Part shown: positions 8,068-15,548 of the stretch, piece after piece
Position numbering within the stretch: position 1 is the first letter of the stretch
Layout of the letters: each line of letters begins with the position of its first letter
Assembly (NCBI GenBank): GCA_016715105.1
Contig: JADKBO010000045.1
Span: 1-45,112, forward strand
From: Saprospiraceae bacterium
GTDB taxonomy: Bacteria; Bacteroidota; Bacteroidia; Chitinophagales; Saprospiraceae
Length of the DNA stretch: 45,112 nt
Reading direction: 5' to 3'
Program-made: the position numbers and the translations under genes
Notes under the pieces: generated by a model
The model's input: the letters and a program-made list of their open reading frames with translations, nothing else
Database searches by the model: none
Told to the model about the DNA's origin: nothing

Positions 8068-8200
8068 GCCTAACGGTTTACGTTTTGGCCATGGTGGAGC
8101 AGTTGGAAAACGTCAGCCCAACATTTGCACAAGGGCTAATATAATTATAAATGTTTACTTTACAACTGTCAGCCCCCCTATAGCCAATACTATGTTATGT
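8068..8200 (-). repeat. attC-like imperfect palindrome between DUF4291 and DUF1877 genes
   Basis: The clearest attC-like site in the window. On the minus strand it begins ACATAAC and ends GTTAGGC; the latter fits the GTTRRRY core and its complement GCCTAAC fits RYYYAAC. The arms pair over most of their length: TTGGCTATAGGGGGGC with the complement TTGGCCATGGTGGAGC, and AGTTGTAAAG with AGTTGGAAAAC. The central part is AT-rich. It starts 16 bp after one stop codon and ends about 20 bp before the next start codon, as in cassette arrays. Confidence 0.5.
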
Positions 8201-8216
8201 GACGTATTTCTGATTG

Positions 8217-9368
8217 TCATAAGTACCAAAATGCTCTACTATTAATGTCGTTGTAAAGATAGTTTTCGTCAAAAGATTCAACAAAGTAGTCGGCAGTTTT
8301 ATCGATAAAACCGTCAATTTCTTTAATCAATTTATCTTTATTTGCTTTGATATAGTCTTTTGTTCCTTGTAAACCAAATGTATAAAAAACCATTTCTCCG
8401 TCAAACCCACACCAAGTATCAAAATCGGCAACTTTGGCTGCCATAATCAAGTCAAAGTCTATTGTTTCTTTGTTTTTGCTCACAAAATAACTGAACATTA
8501 ATAAGTCTTCACACATACAGCCGCAAGTACCTAATTCACCTTTTCTATATGCAATGGCTTTTTTTAACAAGTATCTTGATAATTCAATGTTTTGGTAGTT
8601 TTTAATGTAGCCAACAAATTCCAATCGTTCAGGTTTTTGATTGTCTATAAGTAATTGTTCAAAATTTTCATTGCTAACAGATTTTGTATTTTTAAATTCC
8701 GAAAGAATATTTTCTACAAATGCTGTGGTAAATTTGTTTGGAATCGAAAACTTGGCTTTCAATAAACTATTCACATCCATAATGTTTTCATCAATTACAA
8801 AGAACCATTCTTGGTTATTGTCTATGTTCTTTTTCTGCGTTTTTACAAAACTTGTAATGTCCTGAATTGACTTTATGTACTTATTATTGAACTTTTGTAA
8901 TGCGTCATTTTTAATTCCAATTTGAACAGCTCTACGTTTTAATTTTTCTCCTTTGAAATCGTGGTCAGGGTCCCATTGAATACGAACATTGCTGTTATTA
9001 AGATTTTCTCTCCAAATTTGTTCATCTCCAAATGACTTGTCATAGCTTGTCAAAACTCCTTCACTTAAAAGTTCTTCAAAACCTTCAAATGTCATTTCAA
9101 TAGCTAAAATTCTATTTTGGTTGTTATCTTTTTCTGCCCATCCACTTCTATACATCATCCACAAAAAGTTGGGTTTTATCCAAGTCATTCTATTGAAGCT
9201 GTAATCTTGTCCGCCGAATTTTTGATGCTTTATTGCGTAGTCGGCAATTCTGTCATTGAAAGCTTGATACACAAGAATATTGTCTGCTCGTCTTTGTCCA
9301 AGTATAAAGTTTCCTTCTTGTGGAAGTCCTTTTTCATAGCTGTGATATGGAATTGTCTGTAAGTTCAT
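8217..9368 (-). CDS. DUF4291 protein with an unidentified C-terminal domain
   Basis: The N-terminal part (residues 1 to about 195) is DUF4291: ILVYQAFNDRIADYAIKHQKF, FNRMTWIKPNFLWMMYRSGW and NQNRILAIEMTFEGFEELL are the hallmark segments. DUF4291 proteins are normally about 200 residues; this protein has 383. The extra C-terminal half is alpha-helical, with a CGCMCEDLLMFSYF motif near residue 287 and FDTWCGFDGEMVFYTFGLQGTKDYI after it. I do not recognise this second domain. The gene is a single unit flanked by structured spacers. Biochemical function is unknown. Confidence 0.75.
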   Translation of the reverse strand: MNLQTIPYHSYEKGLPQEGNFILGQRRADNILVYQAFNDRIADYAIKHQKFGGQDYSFNRMTWIKPNFLWMMYRSGWAEKDNNQNRILAIEMTFEGFEELLSEGVLTSYDKSFGDEQIWRENLNNSNVRIQWDPDHDFKGEKLKRRAVQIGIKNDALQKFNNKYIKSIQDITSFVKTQKKNIDNNQEWFFVIDENIMDVNSLLKAKFSIPNKFTTAFVENILSEFKNTKSVSNENFEQLLIDNQKPERLEFVGYIKNYQNIELSRYLLKKAIAYRKGELGTCGCMCEDLLMFSYFVSKNKETIDFDLIMAAKVADFDTWCGFDGEMVFYTFGLQGTKDYIKANKDKLIKEIDGFIDKTADYFVESFDENYLYNDINSRAFWYL

Positions 9369-9410
9369 TTTTGTTTAGGGTGTCTCTCTAATATGGGACA
9401 TAACGATTGT

Positions 9411-9444
9411 ATCGCATACAAAACTACTAAATACTTATACTTCA
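9411..9444 (-). promoter_or_regulatory. 34-bp upstream segment shared with 16756-16789, candidate promoter
   Basis: This segment matches 16756-16789 at 31 of 34 positions, and both sit upstream of minus-strand genes (the DUF4291 fusion and the FAD monooxygenase). On the minus strand both contain TAGTTTTG, which fits the Bacteroidota -7 element TAnnTTTG. Immediately after it here is a small perfect hairpin TTGTAT-GCG-ATACAA. A matching -33 TTTG box was not found at the usual spacing, so the promoter reading is tentative. Confidence 0.4.
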
Positions 9445-9447
9445 CTA

Positions 9448-9894
9448 TTATCTATGGTGCTTTTTATCAAGGATCATTCTATTTTTTACTTCTTGTACAG
9501 CTGGATGAGTAGAGAAAAACAAGAACATTTTTGTGTATCCAATAAACATAATTTTTTTTCCAAATTCAGTTTCATTATTAAATTCTATAAATATTGGTCT
9601 TGGACTGAACATTACATTGTCAGATACATTTTTAATATTTTCAAGAGGAATTTGAATGTTTGTGCGGAAATTACTCACGTACAAGTAATGATCATCTATG
9701 TAAACTATTTTTGCTCTCAAACATCCGTAATAAATCAGTGCAAATCCAAAGATTAATCCAATCAAATAAGGAAGGCCTTCTGTTCCAAGTGTGTAAATTG
9801 CGGCAATTGTACCCATTCCAAACCCTCCCAACCATATACTTGAAAAGATATATTTCCAAAAGAAAGTCATTGATGTTGATAGTCTTTTTTTCAT
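9448..9894 (-). CDS. Small membrane protein with PH-like C-terminal domain
   Basis: A 148-residue protein with two transmembrane helices (about residues 12-33 and 40-58: GLPYLIGLIFGFALIYYG) followed by a cytosolic beta-rich region, VYIDDHYLYVSNFRTNIQIPLENIKNVSD, which resembles the bacterial PH-like fold common behind paired helices. No catalytic residues are seen. It lies 43 bp after the S41 peptidase gene on the same strand; the intervening GC-rich bases (9895-9937) form a small GCGG/CCGC hairpin. Confidence 0.6.
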   Translation of the reverse strand: MKKRLSTSMTFFWKYIFSSIWLGGFGMGTIAAIYTLGTEGLPYLIGLIFGFALIYYGCLRAKIVYIDDHYLYVSNFRTNIQIPLENIKNVSDNVMFSPRPIFIEFNNETEFGKKIMFIGYTKMFLFFSTHPAVQEVKNRMILDKKHHR

Positions 9895-9937
9895 ATTTAA
9901 TTACACCTTGCGGCTGCATCCCAGTCTGCCACCCCGC

Positions 9938-11338
9938 TTACTCATCTGCTTTTATTTCATCCTTAATTTTTTGAAGAGCCTCCTTGTAATAAGTAAGATT
10001 CTCATCGTTGTTTTTTATTGCGATATCTACCGCTTTTTGATAACTTTCCAATGAAGCCTGTAAATCTCCATTTATTTTCAAAGCTTCACCATAACTATCA
10101 AAAACATTAGGAGATTCCGGAAAATGTATGGTGTTGGATTTCAAAATACATAGTCCAATTTCTGGTTTATTTAGTTTTGTCATGTACTCATATCCTAAAT
10201 TATTAATATCCCATTCTCCGAAAAGTTTGGAATCTACTAAATTTTTAATACAACTACTTATTTCATTTTCTGATGCTCCTTTCTTAAAATTTTCGAGACT
10301 TTGATTGAGTTTTCTTTGCAATTGAAAGTATGTTTCAAGTTTGTTTTTCCTGAAGAGATCAGCAGCTTTTTGAGCTTCTTTGAGCGCTAGATCATATGTT
10401 TCTTCTTTTTTAGTAATGATTCCTGGTTGTACCCCAATTCCTTCCCAGCTAGTTTTAGTAATGGGATTAATTGCTCTTCCGGTAGGGATAAAAACAGACA
10501 ATTGATCGTTAATGCCCCTTGTTCCGCCTGGATTTGCTGCTCCTGCAGACGTTTGTCCTATTAAAGTCGCTCTTCTTTGTGTTTGCATATTATAGGAGAA
10601 TTCCTCTGCTCCAGAAAATGTTTCTTCACCAATCATTACAAATAGAGGTATGTCAATCATTTTACTACCACCTACTTCTGCTAAGGTCCAAAATTCTTCA
10701 GTTCTATCTCCTTCTCTGTAATACAGGCTATTTAAGTGTAACTTTTGAGCAAAGAAATAACTGCAAAGATATTGGACCATAGCTGGGTCTCCACCACCAT
10801 TTTTAGTTAAATCAATGATTACTGCATCTGCTAAAGACATCAATTTCATATAGGCGTCCGCAATTTCTTTCGCTCTATCCATAGGTGCAAACATCCTTAA
10901 ATCCAGATATGCAACATTTCCTTCCAGCATCTTCAATGCTTTAAAGCCATGATTAATGCTTCTGTAATTATCAATCTGACCCATTCGATGCGCTGATTTT
11001 CCTTCCAGCGTATTGTTTTGGGCGATATAAGGTTGATTGGACATGATCCTCATATGTTTGTCCTTATTGACACTATGCACTACCTCCGTGAGGATGGCCG
11101 CAAATCTTTGGTTGTCTTTACACGCATCAAAATAACCCGCATTGTATTGGTTATTGAGATATTCGCTCGTTTTCTTTGCAATATCTGGATAGATGTAGAA
11201 GTCTTGCATTAACACAGACAGTTTTTCAATTACATCTTTTTTATACTCATTGGTCAAAATCATTTCTTGACCAATTAAAGTTTGAGTTAACATTACAAAC
11301 AACATTATTGAAATGTACTTACTGTATATTTTTTCCAT
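9938..11338 (-). CDS. S41 family serine peptidase, secreted, with C-terminal TPR-like helices
   Basis: A 466-residue exported protein: signal peptide at residues 1-23 (ending TQTLIGQ), then an interphotoreceptor-retinoid-binding-protein type N-terminal region with the typical KLSVLMQDFYIYPDIAKK, and the S41 catalytic domain (about 138-315). The nucleophile is S242 in GEETFSGAEEF, with DLTKNGGGDPAMV forming the oxyanion region. The PDZ domain of tail-specific proteases is absent. Residues about 370-466 look like TPR helices (GYEYMTKLNKPEIGLCIL, then QASLESYQKAVDIA). It likely cleaves peptides in the periplasm or outside the cell. Confidence 0.88.
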   Translation of the reverse strand: MEKIYSKYISIMLFVMLTQTLIGQEMILTNEYKKDVIEKLSVLMQDFYIYPDIAKKTSEYLNNQYNAGYFDACKDNQRFAAILTEVVHSVNKDKHMRIMSNQPYIAQNNTLEGKSAHRMGQIDNYRSINHGFKALKMLEGNVAYLDLRMFAPMDRAKEIADAYMKLMSLADAVIIDLTKNGGGDPAMVQYLCSYFFAQKLHLNSLYYREGDRTEEFWTLAEVGGSKMIDIPLFVMIGEETFSGAEEFSYNMQTQRRATLIGQTSAGAANPGGTRGINDQLSVFIPTGRAINPITKTSWEGIGVQPGIITKKEETYDLALKEAQKAADLFRKNKLETYFQLQRKLNQSLENFKKGASENEISSCIKNLVDSKLFGEWDINNLGYEYMTKLNKPEIGLCILKSNTIHFPESPNVFDSYGEALKINGDLQASLESYQKAVDIAIKNNDENLTYYKEALQKIKDEIKADE

Positions 11339-11403
11339 AAAACGTCTAAATTTTGATTCAAAATAATTAATGGTGATTTTTTTGGTTGTTGCCTACTTCG
11401 TTT

Positions 11404-11455
11404 CTAAACTTGGGTTTAGCATTTCACTTTCATAAAAGTACTGAACCCAACTTGC
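11404..11455 (-). repeat. Palindromic spacer between DUF5990 and S41 peptidase genes
   Basis: An imperfect inverted repeat with arms AACTTGGGTTTAGCA (11407-11421) and the complement of its partner, AAGTTGGGTTCAGTA. The spacer continues to about 11478, where the minus strand reads GTTATACAAC, again an AAC/GTT-type boundary. The left arm overlaps the 27-bp segment repeated at 3074-3100. It resembles the attC-like spacers near 8.1 and 12.8 kb. Confidence 0.4.
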
Positions 11456-11487
11456 GTATAGGTGCAGTTGTATAACGTTTTTAATGA

Positions 11488-12057
11488 TTAAATAGAACCT
11501 AATTTCCAGCCCAAGAATGGTTTTACAGTAGCGCAATTAGGACTACCGTCTTTTGCTGTTCCTGAGACTTTGGTTTCAAGTACGAGCGAAGAATCATTTA
11601 AAATTTGTTCAATTATCTCCGTTGAAATATCTCTTAATGGGATTTTTAAACGACGAGTCCATTCCGAATTTTTCTGACCTGCCGCGGTTCCAATGTCAAT
11701 ATAAATGAAGCGTTCGTTAGATGGTCCTTGAACGATAGGTCCTGCGAAATTATACAAAGAAGTTTTCGTCTCCTTTAATAAGATTTTAAATTCAAAACAA
11801 AGATCACTCGTACTCGATTTCTGCAGAAGTATTGTTTCATATTTATTTCCACTCCCTTTTTGAATTCCAAAGTCAACTCCGCTAGGAGGACTTTCCAAAA
11901 TTATTCTCAAAGGCAATTCTCGAATCATTTCAATTAGTTTAGATTTATCGGAAATTAAAGAGGTTGAAAAAATGGCATAAAACGTATCTGTCATATATGG
12001 CGGATTAGGCGATAACCTAGCTGTTTTAAATCGCTTGTTATCTGGTATTTTATTCAT
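11488..12057 (-). CDS. DUF5990 family protein
   Basis: The DUF5990 signature is well preserved: LRIILESPPSGVDFGIQKG, then FAGPIVQGPSNERFIYIDIG, RRLKIPLRDIS, and the C-terminal GTAKDGSPNCATVKPFLGW. Its function is unknown. The start at 12057 (MNKIPDNKRF) is chosen because it overlaps the upstream stop codon by 8 bp (ATGAATAA), which suggests translational coupling; an internal ATG at 11994 is also possible because the family core begins after it. The upstream lipoprotein gene and this gene probably form one unit. Confidence 0.85.
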   Translation of the reverse strand: MNKIPDNKRFKTARLSPNPPYMTDTFYAIFSTSLISDKSKLIEMIRELPLRIILESPPSGVDFGIQKGSGNKYETILLQKSSTSDLCFEFKILLKETKTSLYNFAGPIVQGPSNERFIYIDIGTAAGQKNSEWTRRLKIPLRDISTEIIEQILNDSSLVLETKVSGTAKDGSPNCATVKPFLGWKLGSI

Positions 12058-12775
12058 TATATTCAATTGATTTATGCCTTTTCTCGAACCATCCACTTTT
12101 TTCTAATAAGCTCAGACCTATTTTACCTATAAGTTTTGTATTCGAGTCTCCACAATTAAGTGGCTCCCATCTACTTAAAAAACAATATTTACCGTCCTTA
12201 ATAAATTCTATTGTCCACTGATCACCATCTGTTCCACTTAAACAAGTTGTATCTACATTAATTTCCCAAATATTTATAGAATCTAATTGATTTGCTATTT
12301 GATTAAAAAGAGAATCAGAACTTACCAAAGTCAAAGATTTTGTAAGATAACCAGAGAAATATCCTCCGGTGCCATCTGTTTGTTTAGTTGTAAGATAGCT
12401 TTTGTTATTTTTCTTTACTAATGTTATAGAATATGGCTTGATAAATGTAGGATTTGTAACAATCCTAAACCAATTAAAGCTGGGGCTAATGTTCGATGAA
12501 TCAATATATTCCTCTTCTAAAGCAAATATCATTGGATCATTATAGTTTTTTGATTTAGTATATTTTAAGAAGCTGTCGCTAAAAACCGTAAAATCGTTTA
12601 ATCCTTTTCCTTCTCCATATCTTCCGTTGTACATTCTATATGCAATACTATCTTGAAAATAATTAAGAATTTCTTGTTTACTCCAGCATTTTTCTTTTGA
12701 ATTATTTTGTTTACTTTCTGTGCAAGCACTAATTAATCCTATAATTATTATAAATATGTAAATTGGTCTTTTCAT
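12050..12775 (-). CDS. Hypothetical lipoprotein
   Basis: Signal peptide MKRPIYIFIIIIGLISAC with a lipobox and Cys18 lipidation, then a 220-residue envelope domain. Segments are GGYFSGYLTKSLTLVSSDSLF in the middle and TDGDQWTIEFIKDGKYCFLSRWEPLNCGD near the C-terminus; the latter pattern appears in other small Bacteroidota lipoproteins that I cannot name. No enzyme motif is visible. It overlaps the DUF5990 gene by 8 bp. Upstream lies the attC-like spacer at 12.79-12.94 kb. Confidence 0.65.
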   Translation of the reverse strand: MKRPIYIFIIIIGLISACTESKQNNSKEKCWSKQEILNYFQDSIAYRMYNGRYGEGKGLNDFTVFSDSFLKYTKSKNYNDPMIFALEEEYIDSSNISPSFNWFRIVTNPTFIKPYSITLVKKNNKSYLTTKQTDGTGGYFSGYLTKSLTLVSSDSLFNQIANQLDSINIWEINVDTTCLSGTDGDQWTIEFIKDGKYCFLSRWEPLNCGDSNTKLIGKIGLSLLEKSGWFEKRHKSIEYNE

Positions 12776-12790
12776 TTTTCTAATTCCAAA

Positions 12791-12939
12791 TAACGTTCCG
12801 CAGATTTGCGATGGGCGGGTTTTTCACCACAAATGTTTAATCGAAGATACAAAATTTATTGAAGCCTATAACATTTTCGGAGCACAGCCTGCCTCGCTCT
12901 AGCGGGAAAAGCCGTCTATTGTAAATGTTACTGTTAGGC
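12791..12939 (-). repeat. attC-like imperfect palindrome between SUKH and lipoprotein genes
   Basis: On the minus strand it begins GCCTAAC (fits RYYYAAC exactly) and ends AACGTTATTT. The arms pair imperfectly: CATTTACAATAGACGGCTTTTCCC lines up with the complement of the other end, CAGATTTGCGATGGGCGGGTTTTTCACC, written here as two partly matching stretches. The loop carries a second GC-rich stem near 12895. It starts 10 bp below the SUKH stop and ends 15 bp above the lipoprotein start, as expected for a cassette boundary. Confidence 0.45.
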
Positions 12940-12948
12940 ACTGGCTGC

Positions 12949-13671
12949 TTATTTTTTTCTTCCAAATAGTCTCGATAGAAAACCTTGATTAACTTTTTTC
13001 TCTACAATCCAAATTGGTTCGTCAGTCGGCCTTATAATTTTTGTCTTGGGGCCTGATTTGCCCCACGGAAATCCTGTTTTTATTGGTTTATCAGTCAAGT
13101 CCGCTACTAAAAACATTTTTGGTAATTCAACTTGTCTGTTTTCAAAGTCGTAGTCTTTTTCATTTTTTTCCATTATTCCGACTTTTTCACTCCAAATGTC
13201 CATTACGGTCTTTTCGTGAATAATGTCTAAGTTGGATTGATTTCCTTTTTGTCCGAACTCGTCAATGTGTTTTATAAATTCAACTAAGTTTTCAGAGTGT
13301 TTTACAATTACAGCTGGGTCGTGACAGACATAATAAACTGAATTCCAATTTCCATTGGAGTCAATATCTAAAATCCAAAAATTCCCAAATCCATCTCCGG
13401 CAAGTTGAATTGAGTGGGGAAACATTTCTTCAAACCCAAAATGTCCATAAGCATCAAAACGGATTTCCTCGAGTCCAAGGAATTCAAAACCTTTGCTAAA
13501 TCTCAGTAGTTCTTCAATTTCATGTGGTAGGTTGTTTTTCGGAAGTTTACTTTTCAGGTTTTCTATTTCGCTTTCACTCATTCCGACCAACAATTCCACT
13601 TTAAACAAATCTCCATCTTCCGATTCGTACTGGTTAGAAAGAATTGATTCCAATTGTTGTTTCAGTGTCAT
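12949..13671 (-). CDS. SMI1/KNR4 (SUKH) family protein
   Basis: The SUKH fold is recognised from SESEIENLKSKLPKNNLPHEIEELLRFSKGF (residues about 25-55) with the following acidic loop and AGDGFGNFWILDI (about 96-108), then YYVCHDPAVIVKHSENLVEFI. SUKH proteins often act as immunity proteins against polymorphic toxins, but no toxin is adjacent. I start at ATG 13671 (MTLKQQLESIL): the frame stays open up to 13935, but that stretch translates the palindromic spacer and part of the upstream gene. A basic C-terminal tail (FLSRLFGRKK) follows the fold. Confidence 0.8.
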   Translation of the reverse strand: MTLKQQLESILSNQYESEDGDLFKVELLVGMSESEIENLKSKLPKNNLPHEIEELLRFSKGFEFLGLEEIRFDAYGHFGFEEMFPHSIQLAGDGFGNFWILDIDSNGNWNSVYYVCHDPAVIVKHSENLVEFIKHIDEFGQKGNQSNLDIIHEKTVMDIWSEKVGIMEKNEKDYDFENRQVELPKMFLVADLTDKPIKTGFPWGKSGPKTKIIRPTDEPIWIVEKKVNQGFLSRLFGRKK

Positions 13672-13696
13672 TTCTGTTGGTCTTGTTTTAGCTTGT

Positions 13697-13810
13697 GCAT
13701 AACGTGCGGAAATATATGTAGTTGCCGATTGCGGGGCACTTTCCTGTCGAGCCGCACCGAAGTTGTTGCAGGCTGTGGACTCCGCAATCAACACGGAAAC
13801 GGCAATTATT
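13697..13810 (-). repeat. attC-like imperfect palindrome between DUF6463 and SUKH genes
   Basis: On the minus strand it starts right after the DUF6463 stop with ATAATTGCCG and ends GCACGTTATGC. The arms pair through GTTGATTGCGG and CCGCAATCGGCAAC, with an outer pairing of ATAA-TGCCG against ATAACGTGCGG. A GC-rich loop (CAACAACTTCGGTGCGG) lies between. The core GTTATGC departs from GTTRRRY at one position. The layout is the same as for the sites at 8.1 and 12.8 kb. Confidence 0.45.
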
Positions 13811-14216
13811 ATATATTTTTTGTCTTGCCCCATTTTTGATTCAACATATATAAAGAATGAGGTAACATGAAAATTGTCATCCCTGAAAATGGAAACATAT
13901 AAACACCAACTAGGACTATAATTAAATATGACCAAACAAACTGTTTGGGAATAGATTTAGTTTGGCTTTCAATAAAATTTAATAATATACCGAGTGGAAT
14001 TAAAAGCAACCCGAAATAGAAAAACCAAAATGCTGAGAAGTTTTCATAATTCATCTGCCCTTGAAATAGTGGGAACTCCAATAGTCCTTCACTTATTTTG
14101 AAAAAGTATTTAGAAGCGAAGTCATAAAATTGTTTTCCAAAAGCAAATGGAGATATACCTAATAATGGATGTATAACACCAAAAAAGATTAAGATTTTCC
14201 CGTTAGTTATTTTCAT
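13809..14216 (-). CDS. DUF6463 family membrane protein
   Basis: A 135-residue inner-membrane protein with the DUF6463 signature: MKITNGKILIFFGVIHPLLGISPFAFG, then FSAFWFFYFGLLLIPLGILLNFIE, and GVYMFPFSGMTIFMLPHSLYML. Four transmembrane helices are expected. Function is unknown. It overlaps the preceding gene by 4 bp (ATGA), so the two membrane proteins are probably co-translated, and the Crp/Fnr regulator upstream may control them. Confidence 0.85.
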   Translation of the reverse strand: MKITNGKILIFFGVIHPLLGISPFAFGKQFYDFASKYFFKISEGLLEFPLFQGQMNYENFSAFWFFYFGLLLIPLGILLNFIESQTKSIPKQFVWSYLIIVLVGVYMFPFSGMTIFMLPHSLYMLNQKWGKTKNI

Positions 14217-14680
14217 AATTTATGGTTTAATACGGTTTTAGTTCCATATTTAATAAGTCCTCCAATTGTCAATAAAAGCATCCACTGTCCTAAATTTAGG
14301 AAATTGTTAGAAAATGAAGGTGAAATTAAAATTATAAAAAACCAAACTACTCCATATCCCAAAAAATAGGTTGAAAGCAATTGTAAAATTGTTCTTTTAT
14401 TCTCAAAATAGTTTGTAAAATTTATAAGAGAAAGAACAATAGATGCAAAAAGTAAGTCAAAAGAAATCCAATGCCAACCACACCTTGCCATTGTCCAAAT
14501 TTGTTGCTTTTCTACCCAATTATTGATATTTATGGAAGGTTGAATACTTGCTAATTCTATATCTCCACCAATTGTGTGGGCAAAAAAGGCTAATCCAGTC
14601 AAAATACTTGCAATCAAAATTGGAATGTTTATTTTCTTCATTTTTTTTTGCAAATCTCTATCAAAATTATCAAAATTCAT
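14213..14680 (-). CDS. Four-helix membrane protein
   Basis: A 155-residue integral membrane protein. Hydrophobic segments are near residues 18-36 (INIPILIASILTGLAFFA), 70-90, 100-120 (LGYGVVWFFIILI) and 130-148. The first 15 residues are charged. Family not recognised; the arrangement beside DUF6463 and a Crp/Fnr regulator is common in Bacteroidota small-membrane-protein units. It overlaps DUF6463 by 4 bp and begins 10 bp after the regulator's stop codon. Confidence 0.65.
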   Translation of the reverse strand: MNFDNFDRDLQKKMKKINIPILIASILTGLAFFAHTIGGDIELASIQPSININNWVEKQQIWTMARCGWHWISFDLLFASIVLSLINFTNYFENKRTILQLLSTYFLGYGVVWFFIILISPSFSNNFLNLGQWMLLLTIGGLIKYGTKTVLNHKL

Positions 14681-14690
14681 TTGATGTAAA

Positions 14691-15284
14691 TCAAATTCGG
14701 TTTTTTGGGTTGCGAATTCTACTTAAAGTTTCAAGAGTTATTCCTAAATGAGATGCGATATATGTTAAAGGCACTCTTTGAACTATGTCTGGACGCATAT
14801 GAATGAGATTTTCATATTTCTGATGTGCCGTTTCAAATTGCAAAGAAACTATTCTTTCTTGTAGTTGAAGCATTGTTTTTGTTACCGCAATTCTTCCTAA
14901 TCGCTCAAAACAATGATGTTTGTCTGTAAGTGTGAAAATTGCTTCTCTTGTTATTTCTAAAAAAGTAGTTGGTTCAAGTAATTCAATATTGTGTTTGCTT
15001 GATACGTTTTGATAGAAACTGTTTATAGAAGTGATAAAATCACCCTCAAAAGCAAACCAATCCGTAATCTCTTTGTCGTCTTTAAGGTAAAATGCTCTTA
15101 CGCAACCGCTAACAATAAAATACATTTTGTCTGCTAACTGTCCATCATTTACAATTATTGATAATTTGTCAAGACTTAATAATTTAGAAGAGTTTTTTAA
15201 GTCGATTTTACAGTCTAAAGTCAATTGCGAATAATTTTCGCTAATGATTTCAATAACGTTTTCTATATCGGTCGTGTTTTTCAT
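14691..15284 (-). CDS. Crp/Fnr family transcriptional regulator
   Basis: A 197-residue regulator. The cyclic-nucleotide-binding fold (about residues 25-130) contains GQLADKMYFIVSGCVRAFYLKDDKEITDWFAFEGD, and the C-terminal helix-turn-helix is RVPLTYIASHLGITLETLSRIRN (about 170-192). The usual residues for cAMP binding are not conserved, as is normal in Bacteroidota members. It overlaps the DUF3995 gene by 4 bp and precedes the two membrane-protein genes by 10 bp, so it is likely part of, and may regulate, a unit from the FAD monooxygenase (16676) to DUF6463 (13809). Confidence 0.85.
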   Translation of the reverse strand: MKNTTDIENVIEIISENYSQLTLDCKIDLKNSSKLLSLDKLSIIVNDGQLADKMYFIVSGCVRAFYLKDDKEITDWFAFEGDFITSINSFYQNVSSKHNIELLEPTTFLEITREAIFTLTDKHHCFERLGRIAVTKTMLQLQERIVSLQFETAHQKYENLIHMRPDIVQRVPLTYIASHLGITLETLSRIRNPKNRI

Positions 15285-15548
15285 ATTGAGGGATAACGTT
15301 TTTGGGTTTGATGAACGTAGGGTTTAGAAAGTCCCGAAATTACTAAAATGAAAAGCCCAAAACAAAATAAGCCAATGGCAACAATTAATGCTGGTAAAAA
15401 TGATAGCATTTTACACTTTTGTGTTGTTGTCGTCTTTGGTTGGCAATACCACATCGCTTCCCCATTTTCCTCCGAACGCCCAATAGAAGTGAATTGAAGA
15501 AATAAACAAGACAATTAAAAATAAAATTATTGATATTACTGTCGGCAT
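15281..15548 (-). pseudogene. DUF3995 family membrane protein, frameshifted and short
   Basis: The ATG at 15548 follows the monooxygenase stop without a gap. The first frame encodes MPTVISIILFLIVLFISSIHFYWAFGG then KWGSDVVLPTKDDNTKV and stops; the IHFYWAFGGKWG motif marks DUF3995. A second frame picks up directly with KMLSFLPALIVAIGLFCFGLFIL, the next family helix, so a one-base change near 15412-15415 (a stray T between GTG and AAAATG) separates them. Even when repaired the protein is only about 88 residues, against about 140 for the family. An independent start for the second half cannot be excluded. Confidence 0.65.

Noticed and set aside
9454..9974. Overlapping plus-strand frames across the PH-like protein gene
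   Set aside because: They are opposite-strand shadows of the real minus-strand gene and have no plausible protein features.
13672..13935. N-terminal extension of the SUKH gene up to 13935
   Set aside because: The extra 88 codons translate the attC-like palindrome and part of the neighbouring DUF6463 gene; ATG 13671 is the natural start.
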